Shown: one piece after another, positions 35,112 through 44,515 of the stretch | How positions within the stretch are numbered: the first letter of the stretch is position 1 | Layout: the number at the start of each line of letters is the position of its first letter | Source of the DNA: Streptomyces sp. NBC_00690 | GTDB taxonomy: Bacteria; Actinomycetota; Actinomycetes; Streptomycetales; Streptomycetaceae | Reading direction: 5' to 3' | DNA length: 64,000 nucleotides | Assembly: GCF_036226685.1 (NCBI RefSeq) | Contig: NZ_CP109009.1 | Coordinates: forward strand, 1,922,001 to 1,986,000 | Program-made: the position numbers and the translations under genes | The notes under the pieces: generated by a model | What the model was told of the DNA's origin: nothing | The model's input: only the letters and a program-made list of their open reading frames with translations | Databases searched by the model: none

Positions 35112-36122
35112 CTAGAGCTGGCCGGACAACCGCTCCGGCACCGGGACTCCCGTACCCTCTCCGGTCTCCGGGTCCACCCCGTAGGCGGCGAGTGCCCGCC
35201 GTGCGGCCAGCTTGGCGCTCTGCGCCAACTCGACCGGGGCCGTGATCCGCCCGTCGCGACCCAATCTAAGCGCCAACCTGCGCAGCGACGCCGGAACCGG
35301 GGTGCGCACCGTGATCCGCAGACCGCCGTCGGGGAGCTCCTCGGCCCCTTCGTGCGGGTAGTACTCCGCCACCCACCGACCGGCGGGACCCACCTCGACC
35401 ACGACCTCCGGGTCATCTGCCGAGGGCTGCACCAGAGCCTCGGACAGGTCCCGCAGCTCAAGCTCGGGCGGCGCGGAGGGAGCGTCGAGCAGCTTGATCT
35501 CGGCAACGCGATCGAGACGGAAGGTGCGGCGGGCCTCCGAGAGCCGGCACCATCCCTCCAGATAGGTGTGCCCCACCGCGAACAGGCGGATGGGATCGAC
35601 CTCTCGCTCGGTCAGCTCATCCCGCGCAGGCGAGTAGTAGCGCAGCCAGAGCCGCCGCCGCTCGGAGATCGCACGATCCACATCGGCGAAGACCCCGCCC
35701 TCGGACTCGAAGGTCACCGAGAGCCGGGAGCTGGCGCCCGCGGCCTCCCCCGCCGCCGCTTCCAACTTGGCGGTGGCGCGGAGCAGGGCGTCCCGGTCCC
35801 CCTCGCGGAGCCCGGGCAGCGTCGCCACCGCACGCGCCGCGACCAGGAGAGCGGTCGCCTCGTCCGCGGCGAGCCGCAGCGGTTCGGCGACATCGTCGGG
35901 GTTGTGCCACCAGATGTGGTCCCCGTCGGTGTCGATGTCGAGGAGATCGCCGCCGCGGAAGCTGGTTCCGCACATCGGCAGCACGTCGAGGTCGGCGATC
36001 AGCTCGTCCTCGGTGATCCCGAAGGCACGGGCGACGTCCCCGACACGTGCGCCGGGGCGCTCCCTCAGATAGGTCACCAGCGACAGCATCCGCCGGGTCT
36101 GGTCAATGGCATTGGCGGCCAT
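35112..36122 (-). CDS. pafC: WYL-domain transcriptional regulator PafC
   Basis: Protein of 336 residues. An N-terminal helix-turn-helix (DQTRRMLSLVTYLRERPGARVGDVARAFGITEDELIADLDVLP) is followed by a WYL domain with RRLWLRYYSPARDELTEREVDPIRLFAVGHTYLEGWCR and a C-terminal WCX extension. It pairs with PafB 17 bases upstream. In mycobacteria PafBC is a heterodimeric activator of the LexA-independent DNA-damage response, and the pafBC genes sit beside the proteasome locus as here. ATG 36122 gives the conserved opening. Confidence 0.88.
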   Translation of the reverse strand: MAANAIDQTRRMLSLVTYLRERPGARVGDVARAFGITEDELIADLDVLPMCGTSFRGGDLLDIDTDGDHIWWHNPDDVAEPLRLAADEATALLVAARAVATLPGLREGDRDALLRATAKLEAAAGEAAGASSRLSVTFESEGGVFADVDRAISERRRLWLRYYSPARDELTEREVDPIRLFAVGHTYLEGWCRLSEARRTFRLDRVAEIKLLDAPSAPPELELRDLSEALVQPSADDPEVVVEVGPAGRWVAEYYPHEGAEELPDGGLRITVRTPVPASLRRLALRLGRDGRITAPVELAQSAKLAARRALAAYGVDPETGEGTGVPVPERLSGQL

Positions 36123-36139
36123 AGTCGTACGAGTCCCCC

Positions 36140-37120
36140 TCAGCCCTGTGCCACGGCGAGCAGCCGGTCCACCACTTCGGCCCGCAGATCAGCGGGCTCC
36201 ACCACCACGACGTCCGGGCCGAACTCGACGAGCCACGCGTCCAGCCCGTGTCCGTAAGGAATCTCCAGCTCGTCCCAGTCGGCGTCGATCTTCCGTACGG
36301 ACGTCGCCCGTGCTCGCAGCGGATAGCCGCAGTCGGTGCGCAGCCTGATCCGGGCGGTACGGGTCGCGGTCTCCCCCGCCCAGCTCTCGACGGTCTCCCG
36401 CACGGTGACCACATCGGGCACCGGGGCGGTGAACGCACCGGCACGCGAACGGACCTTGCCGGTGATGCGTGAGAGCCGGAACACCCGCTCGGCGCCCCGG
36501 TCGCGGTCCCAACCCGCCAGATACCAATGCCCGCGCCAGCACTCCAGGGTCCAGGGTTCGACCTGACGCTGCTCCGGGCGGGCGGCGGTGGCCTTGCGGT
36601 ATTCGAAGATCACCGGGCGCCGGTCACGGCAGGCCAGCATCAACGGCTCGAACGCGGCCTCCCGGACCGGGATGCGCGGCTCCAGCGCCGTGAGCTGACT
36701 GTCGAAGGCGTCCTCGGCCTCGGGCATCCCGGCCGCGCGCAGCTTCTGGAGCGCACCGCTGGCGGCACCGGCCAGCCGCGCCTGCTGCCAGACCCCTGCG
36801 GCGACGCCCAGGGCGGCGGCCTCTTCGGCGTCCAGGGTGATCGGTGGCAGGCGGTTGCTGTCCCTGCGGGCGAGGTAGCCCATCTCGCCGTCGAGGTTCT
36901 CCACGGTCTCGATGACGAGTCCGAGTTCCCTCAAGTCATCCTTGTCGCGCTCGAACATCCGGTTGAAGGACTCGTCCGAGCTGCCCGCGCCGTCCCCCGG
37001 ACCGAATGTCTCCACGTACGCCTCGATGGAGCCGCGGAGTTCGCGCTTGGACAGCGGACGCCTCGTCCCGAGAAGGCACAGCGCCAGGTTCATCAGCCGC
37101 TCGGCCTTGGCAATCGCCAT
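36140..37120 (-). CDS. pafB: WYL-domain transcriptional regulator PafB
   Basis: Protein of 326 residues. The N-terminal winged helix begins KAERLMNLALCLLGTRRPLSKRELRGSIEAY, followed by FNRMFERDKDDLRELGLVIE. A WYL domain carries RRPVIFEYRKATAARPEQRQVEPWTLECWRGHWYLAGWDRDRG. It is the first gene of the pafBC pair and partners PafC downstream. In mycobacteria the pair activates DNA-repair genes in response to single-stranded DNA. A hairpin upstream closes the preceding FKBP gene, so pafB likely has its own promoter within 37121-37200. Confidence 0.88.
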   Translation of the reverse strand: MAIAKAERLMNLALCLLGTRRPLSKRELRGSIEAYVETFGPGDGAGSSDESFNRMFERDKDDLRELGLVIETVENLDGEMGYLARRDSNRLPPITLDAEEAAALGVAAGVWQQARLAGAASGALQKLRAAGMPEAEDAFDSQLTALEPRIPVREAAFEPLMLACRDRRPVIFEYRKATAARPEQRQVEPWTLECWRGHWYLAGWDRDRGAERVFRLSRITGKVRSRAGAFTAPVPDVVTVRETVESWAGETATRTARIRLRTDCGYPLRARATSVRKIDADWDELEIPYGHGLDAWLVEFGPDVVVVEPADLRAEVVDRLLAVAQG

Positions 37121-37201
37121 CGACGCCCTGCACCTCTATCTGATCGAGTCGCTTCCGCCCTGCTGACCGTACCGCCCCGGGGTGTCCGGACAAAAGCCGA
37201 A

Positions 37202-37227
37202 GGCCCATGCTCCTAGGAGCATGGGCC
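37202..37227 (-). terminator. 26-base perfect palindrome terminator
   Basis: GGCCCATGCTCCT and its reverse complement meet at 37214/37215, giving a 26-base perfect palindrome. On the minus strand it is followed by TTCGGCTTTTG. It lies about 40 bases after the FKBP stop. A second small stem (37235-37255, CCGTT/AACGG) sits between them. Confidence 0.8.
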
Positions 37228-37264
37228 CTTACCGGCCGTTTGGAGGCCGAACGGCGAATACCGG

Positions 37265-37636
37265 TCAGACGGCGATCAGGTCACAGACGAAGATCAGCGT
37301 CTCGCCGGGCTTGATCGCACTGCCCGCGCCGCGGTCCCCGTAGGCCAGCTTGGCGGGGATGATCAGCTGACGACGGCCGCCGACCTTCATGCCCTGCACG
37401 CCCTGGTCCCAACCCGCGATGACCTGGCCGACGCCGAGCTTGAACTGAAGCGGATTGCCGCGGTTCCAGGAGGCGTCGAACTCCTCACCGGTGGAAAAGG
37501 CCACGCCCACGTAGTGGACGGAGACGACGTCGCCCGCCTTGGCCTCGGGGCCGTCGCCCTCCCAGATGTCCTTGATCTCCAGGGTGGCCGGCGGCTCGCC
37601 GCCCGGGAAGTCGATCTCGGGCTTCTCGATGCTCAC
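37265..37636 (-). CDS. fkbP: FKBP-type peptidyl-prolyl isomerase, cytoplasmic
   Basis: Protein of 123 residues, a minimal single FKBP domain. It contains GDVVSVHYVGVAFSTGEEFDASWNRGNPLQFKLG, then VIAGWDQGVQGMKVGGRRQLIIPAKLAYGDRGAG, and ends ETLIFVCDLIAV. The key FK506-pocket residues (Tyr, Asp, Phe, Trp in IAGWDQ, Tyr in AYGD) are present, so isomerase activity is expected. No signal peptide. GTG 37636 has GAGGAG eight bases upstream. It follows the lipoprotein FKBP gene with a 97-base gap; the two are probably one transcription unit. Confidence 0.93.
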   Translation of the reverse strand: MSIEKPEIDFPGGEPPATLEIKDIWEGDGPEAKAGDVVSVHYVGVAFSTGEEFDASWNRGNPLQFKLGVGQVIAGWDQGVQGMKVGGRRQLIIPAKLAYGDRGAGSAIKPGETLIFVCDLIAV

Positions 37637-37733
37637 TACTACTGCTCCTCTGAATCGTGAACGCGGCAACCCGAACAGTCTTGCACTTCAAACGGGGTGA
37701 CGCCGCCCGGGGCCGGTGCCGGTCCGCGGTCGG

Positions 37734-38672
37734 CTACGGCTTGGTCAGCAGATCGACCGTGAACACCAACGTGGCGTCCTTGGGGATGCCCTGCTGCTCC
37801 TGGTCGGGGAAGCCCTGGCCGGGCGGGATGACCAGCAGGATCCGGCTGCCGAGCTTCTTGCCGATCACGCCGTCCTTGATGCCCTTCACCGGCAGCTGAC
37901 CCAGCTGCCAGGTGATGGTGGCGTCCGACTGGTAGGTGCCTCCGAGCGGCTTCGCGCCCTGCCAGACGAACGCGTCGTACTTCACGACGACGCCGTCCTT
38001 TGCGGTCAGCTCGGGACCGGTGCCCTCCAGGACGTACGAGGAGACGAGGTCCTTCGGCGGGGCCGAGGCGGGGATGGTGACCTTGGGGGCCTTGCCGTCG
38101 GTGTTGGTGGCGACCTTCGGCAGGTCCTTGTTGTCCTGCGCGACCTCTGAGCCCTTCGCGGAGACCGGCACGGCCTTCGCACCCACGATGTCCATCACGA
38201 AGACCAGCGTGGCGTTGCCCTTGATGTCGCCCTGCCCCTGCGCGCCGTAGCCGAGGTCCGGCGGGATCGACACCTCAAGACGGCTGCCGACCTTCTGGTT
38301 GGCGAGCGCCTTCTGCCAGCCCTCGATGACGCCGGGCGCACCGATCGTCACGTCGAACGGCTTGCCGCGGTCGAAGCTGTTGTCGAAGGGCTTGTCCTCG
38401 TCCCACTCCTGGCCGAGGTAGTTCACCTGGGTCAGGTCGCCCTTCTTGAGGACCTCGCCCTTGCCCGCGCTGATGACCTCGATCTTGAGCTGCTTGGGCG
38501 GATCGCCTTCGCCCTTGGCCAGCGTCGGCTTCTCGCCGAACTTCGCACCGGCGGTGATGGCGGGCAGCCCGCCCTTGGACGAGACGGAGTCAGAGCCCTT
38601 GTCTTCGCTGCCGCAAGCAACTGTCGACAACAGCAGCAAGGGGACGACAACAAGGCCGGCTAGTCGGCGCAC
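37734..38672 (-). CDS. FKBP-type peptidyl-prolyl isomerase lipoprotein, two domains
   Basis: Protein of 312 residues. A lipoprotein signal ends in the lipobox LSTVAC (Cys20), so the protein is anchored outside the membrane. Two tandem FKBP domains follow. The first (about 75-160) has LTQVNYLGQEWDEDKPFDNSFDRGKPFDV and LEVSIPPDLGYGAQGQGDI. The second (about 205-312) has VVKYDAFVWQGAKPLGGTY and RILLVIPPGQGFPDQEQQGI. The second has lost several pocket residues and may be a substrate-binding rather than catalytic module. Role: folding of exported proteins. It is downstream of pafA on the same strand after a terminator. Confidence 0.9.
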   Translation of the reverse strand: MRRLAGLVVVPLLLLSTVACGSEDKGSDSVSSKGGLPAITAGAKFGEKPTLAKGEGDPPKQLKIEVISAGKGEVLKKGDLTQVNYLGQEWDEDKPFDNSFDRGKPFDVTIGAPGVIEGWQKALANQKVGSRLEVSIPPDLGYGAQGQGDIKGNATLVFVMDIVGAKAVPVSAKGSEVAQDNKDLPKVATNTDGKAPKVTIPASAPPKDLVSSYVLEGTGPELTAKDGVVVKYDAFVWQGAKPLGGTYQSDATITWQLGQLPVKGIKDGVIGKKLGSRILLVIPPGQGFPDQEQQGIPKDATLVFTVDLLTKP

Positions 38673-38727
38673 GTGTTCCTCAGATCTCAGACGTCACTAC
38701 GGTCCCGGACACTCTAGGGCGTGCCAA

Positions 38728-38756
38728 GGGCCCCGCACGAAGAACGCACGGGGCCC
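38728..38756 (-). terminator. Hairpin terminator after pafA
   Basis: GGGCCCCG (38728-38735) and CGGGGCCC (38749-38756) form a perfect 8-bp stem with a 13-base loop, about 47 bases past the pafA stop on the minus strand. Confidence 0.7.
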
Positions 38757-38802
38757 GGGTGGCGTTCCAGACGTGTGTACGTGTCCGGCACCGCTCTCGT
38801 CG

Positions 38803-40164
38803 CTACATGCCCGCGATGAGCTTCTCCACCCTGTCGTCGACGGAACGGAACGGGTCCTTGCAGAGCACGGTCCGCTGCGCCTGGTCATTGAGCTTGAGGT
38901 GGACCCAGTCGACGGTGAAGTCCCTGCGCTGCTCCTGCGCACGACGGATGAAGTCGCCGCGCAGCCGGGCCCTGGTGGTCTGCGGGGGCACCGATTTGCC
39001 CTCGAAGATCTTGACGTCGTTGCAGATGCGGGCGGCCTGACCTTTGCGCTCCAGGAGGTAGTACAGGCCGCGCCGACGGTGGATGTCGTGGTAGGCGAGG
39101 TCTATCTGAGCGACCCGCGGATGCGACATGGTCATGTTGTGCTTGGCCCGGTACCGCTCGATGAGCTGGTACTTCATGACCCAGTCGATCTCGGTGCCGA
39201 TCCGGTCGAGGTCCTGGGCGTCGATCGCGTCGAGCGTGCGGCCCCAGAGCTCCAGCACCTGCTCGACGGTGCCGGTGCGGATGCCGCGCCGGTCGACGAA
39301 GTCCACCGCCTTCTCGTAGTACTCGCGCTGGACCTCCAGTGCGGAGGCTTCGCGCCCGCTGGCCAGTCGGACCTTGCGCTGGCCGGTGATGTCATGGCTG
39401 ACCTCGCGGATCGCCCGGATCGGGTTCTCCAGGGTGAGATCGCGTATCACGGTGCCCGCCTCGATCATGCGGAGCACCAGATCGGTGGCGCCGACCTTGA
39501 GCAGCATGGTCGTCTCGGACATGTTGGAGTCGCCCACGATGACGTGGAGGCGCCGGTAGCGCTCGGCGTCGGCGTGCGGCTCGTCCCGGGTGTTGATGAT
39601 GGGACGCGAGCGGGTGGTGGCGGAGCTGACGCCCTCCCAGATGTGCTCGGCGCGCTGGCTGACGCAGTACACCGCGCCGCGCGGAGTCTGGAGGACCTTG
39701 CCCGCGCCGCAGAGCAGCTGGCGCGTGACCAGGAAGGGGATCAGGATGTCCGCGAGTCGGGAGAACTCCCCGTGCCGTGCGACCAGGTAGTTCTCATGGC
39801 AGCCGTAGGAGTTTCCGGCCGAGTCGGTGTTGTTCTTGAACAGGTAGACGTCGCCTGCGATCCCCTCCTCGTGCAGACGCCTTTCGGCATCGACAAGTAG
39901 ACCTTCGAGAATGCGCTCGCCTGCTTTGTCGTGGGTGACCAGCTCGGTCACGTTGTCGCATTCGGGTGTGGCGTATTCCGGATGCGAACCCACATCGAGA
40001 TAGAGGCGGGCGCCGTTCCGCAGAAAGACATTGCTGCTGCGGCCCCAGGAGACAACTCGGCGGAAGAGGTAGCGCGCCACTTCGTCAGGTGACAGTCGGC
40101 GCTGTCCCCTGAACGTGCACGTGACGCCGTACTCGTTCTCCAGCCCGAAAATGCGGCGGTCCAT
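38803..40164 (-). CDS. pafA: Pup-protein ligase PafA
   Basis: Protein of 453 residues. It begins [19 protein letters not shown] with the catalytic ExE-type motif of carboxylate-amine ligases related to glutamine synthetase. Further ATP/metal segments are [31 protein letters not shown] and [14 protein letters not shown], and the middle contains [28 protein letters not shown]. It uses ATP to link the C-terminal glutamate of Pup to substrate lysines. It lies nine bases downstream of the MFS transporter stop, so it can be read from that promoter. It is more compact than Dop (453 vs 503 residues). Confidence 0.97.
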   Translation of the reverse strand: MDRRIFGLENEYGVTCTFRGQRRLSPDEVARYLFRRVVSWGRSSNVFLRNGARLYLDVGSHPEYATPECDNVTELVTHDKAGERILEGLLVDAERRLHEEGIAGDVYLFKNNTDSAGNSYGCHENYLVARHGEFSRLADILIPFLVTRQLLCGAGKVLQTPRGAVYCVSQRAEHIWEGVSSATTRSRPIINTRDEPHADAERYRRLHVIVGDSNMSETTMLLKVGATDLVLRMIEAGTVIRDLTLENPIRAIREVSHDITGQRKVRLASGREASALEVQREYYEKAVDFVDRRGIRTGTVEQVLELWGRTLDAIDAQDLDRIGTEIDWVMKYQLIERYRAKHNMTMSHPRVAQIDLAYHDIHRRRGLYYLLERKGQAARICNDVKIFEGKSVPPQTTRARLRGDFIRRAQEQRRDFTVDWVHLKLNDQAQRTVLCKDPFRSVDDRVEKLIAGM

Positions 40165-40173
40165 GTCTGAACA

Positions 40174-41484
40174 TTACGCCTCAAGCCCTGAGCTGAAACC
40201 GGGTTCGGCGGCCCCATTCCGATCATTTTCCGTTGCGGGCTCCCCCTGTCCGGAAAGGCTGCCTCCGAAACCCACGATGTCGTTGGTGCGTTCGGGAGCC
40301 GCCAGGACCCGCTGGGTGGCCACCAGCACCACGAGTGCGGCGATGCCTCCCACACCCGCGACGGCGAAGCTCCAGTCGGTGCCGCCCCACTCGGCGGCGG
40401 GGCCCGCGACCGCGGTTCCGGCCGCGGCTCCCACGCCGAACGTCGTGACCAACCAGGAGAACGCCTCGGTCACCGTGCCCCTGGGGGCATGGCGGTCCAC
40501 CACGATGAACGCACAGGCGATCGCGGGGGCGAGGAACACACCGGCGACGGCCGATAGAACGGTCATCAGGACCACCCCCGGGGTGAGCACGAGGGGTAGA
40601 TAGCCGAGCGCCAGCAGGGCGATGAGGACCATCAGGCGTCGCTCGGGGGCGCCGGCCCACTGCCGTGCGCCGTAGAAGGTGCCACCGATGAGGGCACCGA
40701 GGCCGAGGGCGGCCATCAAGATCCCGTAGACCGAATCCCGGCCGTGGTCGTCCGCGTAGGCCACCCCCGCGACCGTGATGGACCCGAGGGCGAGGCCGAC
40801 GAAGAAGAACGAACCCAGCAGCGCCAGCAGTCCCGACGAGCGCAGAGCGCCCAGCCAGTGGGCGTCCCGCGGGGCTGAGCGCCAGGTGCGGGAGGGCTCG
40901 GACAGGACCACGGAGAGCGCCCCGAGGACCCCGATCACATTGATCACCAACAGGGCGGCTGCGGCCGACCAGATGGAGACGATCACGGTGACCAGGAGCG
41001 GGCCGAGGGTGAACATGATCTCCTGGGCCACCGCGTCCATCGCATATGCGCGGTGCACCCGGTCCTGACGCCCGAGCACGCTGGGCCACAGGGCGCGCAA
41101 TCCGCCTTCGAGGGGTGGGGTGAACAGTCCGGCCACCGCCACGGCGAGGTACGCCAGCGGCAGCGAGCCGATGCCGACCGCGGCCAGCAACACCATGCCG
41201 AGCGCCGATACGACCGCTGCGGGAAGTTGCACCTTCGGCTGGCCATGGAGGTCGATCGCGCGCCCCAGGAGGGGCTGACCTATCGCCGTGGCGATGCCGT
41301 AGGCGGCTGCGAGACCGCCGGCGAGGGTGTAGCTGCCGCCTTCCGCCCGGGTGAACAGGACGATGGCGATGTGGGCCGTGGCGTTGGGGAGACGTCCGAA
41401 GAGGGTGCCCGCGAGCAGGCGCGCCGCGTGCGGCGCCTTCAGGATGTCTGCATATCCGGTGGCTCCGGTGGCCTTGGCACCCAT
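40174..41484 (-). CDS. MFS transporter
   Basis: Protein of 436 residues with about twelve transmembrane helices. It starts GYADILKAPHAARLLAGTLFGRLPNATAHIAIVLF and has the MFS loop GIATAIGQPLLGRAIDLHGQPKV between helices 2 and 3. It resembles bacterial drug or metabolite exporters, but the substrate is unknown. ATG 41484 follows a GGGAGAGGG tract. The divergent LacI-family gene and the operator at 41517-41543 (33 bases from this start) point to LacI-type control. pafA begins nine bases after its stop, which couples a transporter promoter to the Pup ligase. Confidence 0.85.
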   Translation of the reverse strand: MGAKATGATGYADILKAPHAARLLAGTLFGRLPNATAHIAIVLFTRAEGGSYTLAGGLAAAYGIATAIGQPLLGRAIDLHGQPKVQLPAAVVSALGMVLLAAVGIGSLPLAYLAVAVAGLFTPPLEGGLRALWPSVLGRQDRVHRAYAMDAVAQEIMFTLGPLLVTVIVSIWSAAAALLVINVIGVLGALSVVLSEPSRTWRSAPRDAHWLGALRSSGLLALLGSFFFVGLALGSITVAGVAYADDHGRDSVYGILMAALGLGALIGGTFYGARQWAGAPERRLMVLIALLALGYLPLVLTPGVVLMTVLSAVAGVFLAPAIACAFIVVDRHAPRGTVTEAFSWLVTTFGVGAAAGTAVAGPAAEWGGTDWSFAVAGVGGIAALVVLVATQRVLAAPERTNDIVGFGGSLSGQGEPATENDRNGAAEPGFSSGLEA

Positions 41485-41516
41485 GGCTCGTCCCTCTCCC
41501 CGACACACCGGAGTGT

Positions 41517-41543
41517 TACGTATAACTTCCGCCGTTATACGTA
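41517..41543. promoter_or_regulatory. LacI-type operator between MFS and LacI genes
   Basis: TACGTATAAC (41517-41526) and GTTATACGTA (41534-41543) are perfect 10-base inverted repeats with a 7-base spacer. It lies 33 bases upstream of the MFS start and 88 bases before the LacI start, positioned to repress both. Confidence 0.8.
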
Positions 41544-41630
41544 CCATGTCGACAGTCCGGGGGTCTACTGTGCCGCCACCCCGGATGCGTGGGGAACGGG
41601 GCGGCTCCAACGAGTCCGAGGACGGCAACG

Positions 41631-42707
41631 ATGGCGAACGGCTCTTCGCAGGGCCCCGCCCGACGGCGGGGCGACGGCGCCTCGGGCGGGACACCGGGAG
41701 CCCGTCCGACCAGCCGTGACGTCGCCCGGGTCGCCGGCGTCTCACAGGCGACCGTCTCCCTCGTGCTCGGGGACAAGTGGCGCGGCCGGGTCTCAGTGCG
41801 CACCGCGGAGTCCGTGCGGGATGCGGCGAGCACCCTCGGCTACCGCCCCAACCTCGCGGCCCGGAACCTCAGGCTCGGCTGCACGAGGACCGCACTGCTC
41901 GTCGTCCCGGCGATCACCAATGAGTTCTTCGCCCGTGTGTACACGGGCGCCGCGGCCCTCGCCGCCGACCATGGATTCGGTGTGGTCGTCTACCCGTCAC
42001 CCGACGGCATCGGACCGGCGAAGAACCCCTTCGCCTCCGCACGTGCCGCCCTCGACGGGGTCATCGCCTCGTCCATGGCCGCGAAGGCACTGTCCGACCT
42101 GCGGGACGCGGACCTCCCGCTGGTGATGCTCGACAGCGACCCCTCCGATCGGGAGGCGGCGGCCTGCGTCAACCTGGACATCGGCGACGGCATCCACCAG
42201 GTCGCCGATCACCTCCTGGAACTCGGCCACCGGCGCTTCGTCCATCTGGCGTCGGCGATCCCGTCGTGGACCTTCGACGTACGGGCCCGGGCACTGGCCC
42301 AGGCCCTCGCGGGCGTTGCCGGGACATCGCTGCGGACGGTTCGCGCGCCCTTCGATGTGAACGCCGCCCGCGACGTGATCCAGCACGCCCTGACCGAACC
42401 GGGCGCGCGGGCGACAGCGGTCGTCTGCGACAGCGACATCCTCGCCGCCGGGGCCTGCAAGGCCGTTCGTCGGCTGGGGTTGAGCGTCCCGGGTGATGTG
42501 TCGGTGACCGGGTTCGACGACCTCGCCCTGTCCGTCGCCGTGGAACCGGAGCTCACCACCGTGAGCCTGCCCGCTGAACGGGTGGGAGAGCGCGGCATGT
42601 CGGCGCTCCTGGCCCTCCTGGCGGGCGAAACGGTCTCGGAAGGCGATCTACCGGTCTCCCTGGTCGTCCGGGGTTCCACCGCGGCGCCCTCCCCCACTTC
42701 GGGCTGA
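41631..42707 (+). CDS. LacI-family transcriptional regulator
   Basis: Protein of 358 residues. The helix-turn-helix is RPTSRDVARVAGVSQATVSLVLGDKWRGRVS, the hinge region ends YRPNLAARNLRLG, and the periplasmic-binding-like effector domain has ALLVVPAITNEFFARVYTGAA and GDVSVTGFDDLALSVAVEPELTTV. ATG 41631 has GAGGA eight bases upstream. It is divergent from the MFS transporter with a palindrome between them and lies at the edge of the proteasome genes. The ligand is not identifiable; many LacI proteins sense sugars. Confidence 0.9.
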   Translation: MANGSSQGPARRRGDGASGGTPGARPTSRDVARVAGVSQATVSLVLGDKWRGRVSVRTAESVRDAASTLGYRPNLAARNLRLGCTRTALLVVPAITNEFFARVYTGAAALAADHGFGVVVYPSPDGIGPAKNPFASARAALDGVIASSMAAKALSDLRDADLPLVMLDSDPSDREAAACVNLDIGDGIHQVADHLLELGHRRFVHLASAIPSWTFDVRARALAQALAGVAGTSLRTVRAPFDVNAARDVIQHALTEPGARATAVVCDSDILAAGACKAVRRLGLSVPGDVSVTGFDDLALSVAVEPELTTVSLPAERVGERGMSALLALLAGETVSEGDLPVSLVVRGSTAAPSPTSG

Positions 42708-42783
42708 GGCCGGCCCAGGGGCCGTGACACCACCCACCGCGCCCGCGGCATCGGCGGCCCGTGCGGCGGCGGAGATCACGAGC

Positions 42784-42823
42784 GTGCCCCGGCCCCCACC
42801 GCATGGGAGGGAGACCGGGGCAC
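42784..42823. terminator. Hairpin between convergent lacI-family and prcA genes
   Basis: GTGCCCCGG (42784-42792) pairs with CCGGGGCAC (42815-42823), a 9-bp perfect stem, 20 bases from the prcA stop and 77 from the LacI stop. Likely a bidirectional terminator. Confidence 0.7.
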
Positions 42824-42842
42824 CGTCAGGTCGTCGAGCGTG

Positions 42843-43607
42843 CTACTCCTCGCCGCCCTCGCTCTCCTCGGTGTCCGAGGGCGCGTCCGTCGGTGCCGAA
42901 GCCGCGCCGTCAGCCTCCAGCAACCGGACCAGCTGCCGGCCCACGATCCGCTTGAACTTGCGCTGCTGCGGGCGGGTACGGTCCAGGACCGCGACCTCCA
43001 GCCGATCCGCAGGAATCTCCCGATCCGCTCCGTTGGGCTGGTTGGACAGCGCCTGGACGGCCAGCTTGAGCGCCTCCGCCAGCGTCATCCCCTCACGGTG
43101 CTGCTGATCGAGGAAGGTGCTGATCTGCTCGGCGCTGCCGCCGACCGCCACCGAGCCGTGCTCGTCGACGATCGACCCGTCGTGCGGGAGCCGATAGATC
43201 TGGTCGCCGTCCGCGGTGGCTCCGACCTCGGCGACGACCAACTCCACCTCGTACGGCTTCTCGGCCGCGCTGGAGAAGATCGTGCCGAGGGTCTGGGCGT
43301 AGACGTTGGCCAGACCGCGCGCCGTCACGTCGTCGCGGTCGTAGGTATATCCGCGCAGATCGGCGTAGCGCACACCGCCGATGCGCAGGTTCTCGTACTC
43401 GTTGTACTTTCCGGCGGCGGCGAAGCCGATGCGGTCGTAGATCTCGCTGAACTTGTGCAGGGCGCGGGAGGGGTTCTCGCCGACGAAGACGATGCCGTCG
43501 GCGTATTGCAGCACAACGAGGCTGCGTCCACGGGCGATGCCCTTCCGGGCGTACTCCGCCCGGTCCTGCATGGCCTGTGCTGGGGAGACATAGAACGGTG
43601 TCGTCAC
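42843..43607 (-). CDS. prcA: 20S proteasome alpha subunit PrcA
   Basis: Protein of 254 residues. It opens [29 protein letters not shown], the gating N-terminus of actinobacterial alpha subunits. The fold is that of Ntn hydrolases without a catalytic Thr ([43 protein letters not shown]). Seven copies form the outer ring that docks the ARC/Mpa ATPase. The C-terminus is acidic and Glu-rich ([11 protein letters not shown]). It lies 62 bases downstream of prcB, in one operon. Confidence 0.97.
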   Translation of the reverse strand: MTTPFYVSPAQAMQDRAEYARKGIARGRSLVVLQYADGIVFVGENPSRALHKFSEIYDRIGFAAAGKYNEYENLRIGGVRYADLRGYTYDRDDVTARGLANVYAQTLGTIFSSAAEKPYEVELVVAEVGATADGDQIYRLPHDGSIVDEHGSVAVGGSAEQISTFLDQQHREGMTLAEALKLAVQALSNQPNGADREIPADRLEVAVLDRTRPQQRKFKRIVGRQLVRLLEADGAASAPTDAPSDTEESEGGEE

Positions 43608-43669
43608 CGGCTATCCATCCCTTTCTGTCAGTGGCATGGGCGCAACGCCCGGCGGCGGGCAGGGAAACA

Positions 43670-44515
43670 TCAGAGCAGCGCGGCGCGCGGGCCGTCGGGC
43701 TGTTCGAGGCGGCGCTCCAGGATCGCGCGGGCGATCTCGGCGGACTCCTCGGCATTGAGCTTGCGAACGCCCTCCTCCGTGATCACGGCGACGATCGGGT
43801 AGATCCGCCGGGCCACATCGGGCCCACCGGTCGCCGAGTCGTCGTCGGCCGCGTCGTAGAGCGCCTGGACGACCAGTGTGGTCGCCTGCTCCTCGGTGAG
43901 GTCGTCGCGGTAGAGCTTCTTCATGGCGCCCCGGGCGAAGATCGAACCCGAGCCCGTCGCGGCGTATCCGTGCTCCTCGGACCGGCCGCCGGTCACGTCG
44001 TAGGAGAAGATCCGGCCCCTCTCCCGATCGACGTCGTAGCCCGCGAAGAGCGGTACGACGGCGAGGCCCTGCATGGCCATGCCGAGATTGCTGCGGATCA
44101 TCGTGGAGAGCCGGTTCGCCTTGCCCTCCAGGGAGAGCTGGGTCCCCTCGACCTTCTCGAAGTGCTCCAGTTCCAGTTGGAAGAGCTTGACCATCTCCAC
44201 GGCGAGACCGGCGGTGCCCGCGATGCCCACCGCGGAGTACTCGTCGGCGGGGAAGACCTTCTCGATGTCGCGCTGCGCGATCATGTTGCCCATCGTGGCC
44301 CGCCGGTCACCGGCGAGCACCACACCGCCGGGGAACGTGGTGGCGACGATGGTCGTGCCGTGCGGCGCCTCGACCGCCCCCTGGAGCGGAGGCAGGACGC
44401 GCTTGCCCGGCAACATGTCCGGGGAGTGCGCCCCCAGGAAGTCCATGAATGAGGACGAGCCAGGCGTCAGGAAGGCAGCTGGTAGACGCCCGGTGCTACG
44501 AGTGTTGGCTTCCAC
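43670..44515 (-). CDS. prcB: 20S proteasome beta subunit PrcB
   Basis: Protein of 281 residues: a 53-residue propeptide, then the catalytic threonine, Thr54, in the processing site [24 protein letters not shown]. Other beta-subunit features are [22 protein letters not shown] and [19 protein letters not shown]. Self-cleavage exposes Thr54 as the proteolytic nucleophile. The GTG start at 44515 lies inside the last codons of the frameshifted endonuclease VII remnant, so the two genes overlap by 49 bases. prcA follows. Confidence 0.97.
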   Translation of the reverse strand: MEANTRSTGRLPAAFLTPGSSSFMDFLGAHSPDMLPGKRVLPPLQGAVEAPHGTTIVATTFPGGVVLAGDRRATMGNMIAQRDIEKVFPADEYSAVGIAGTAGLAVEMVKLFQLELEHFEKVEGTQLSLEGKANRLSTMIRSNLGMAMQGLAVVPLFAGYDVDRERGRIFSYDVTGGRSEEHGYAATGSGSIFARGAMKKLYRDDLTEEQATTLVVQALYDAADDDSATGGPDVARRIYPIVAVITEEGVRKLNAEESAEIARAILERRLEQPDGPRAALL

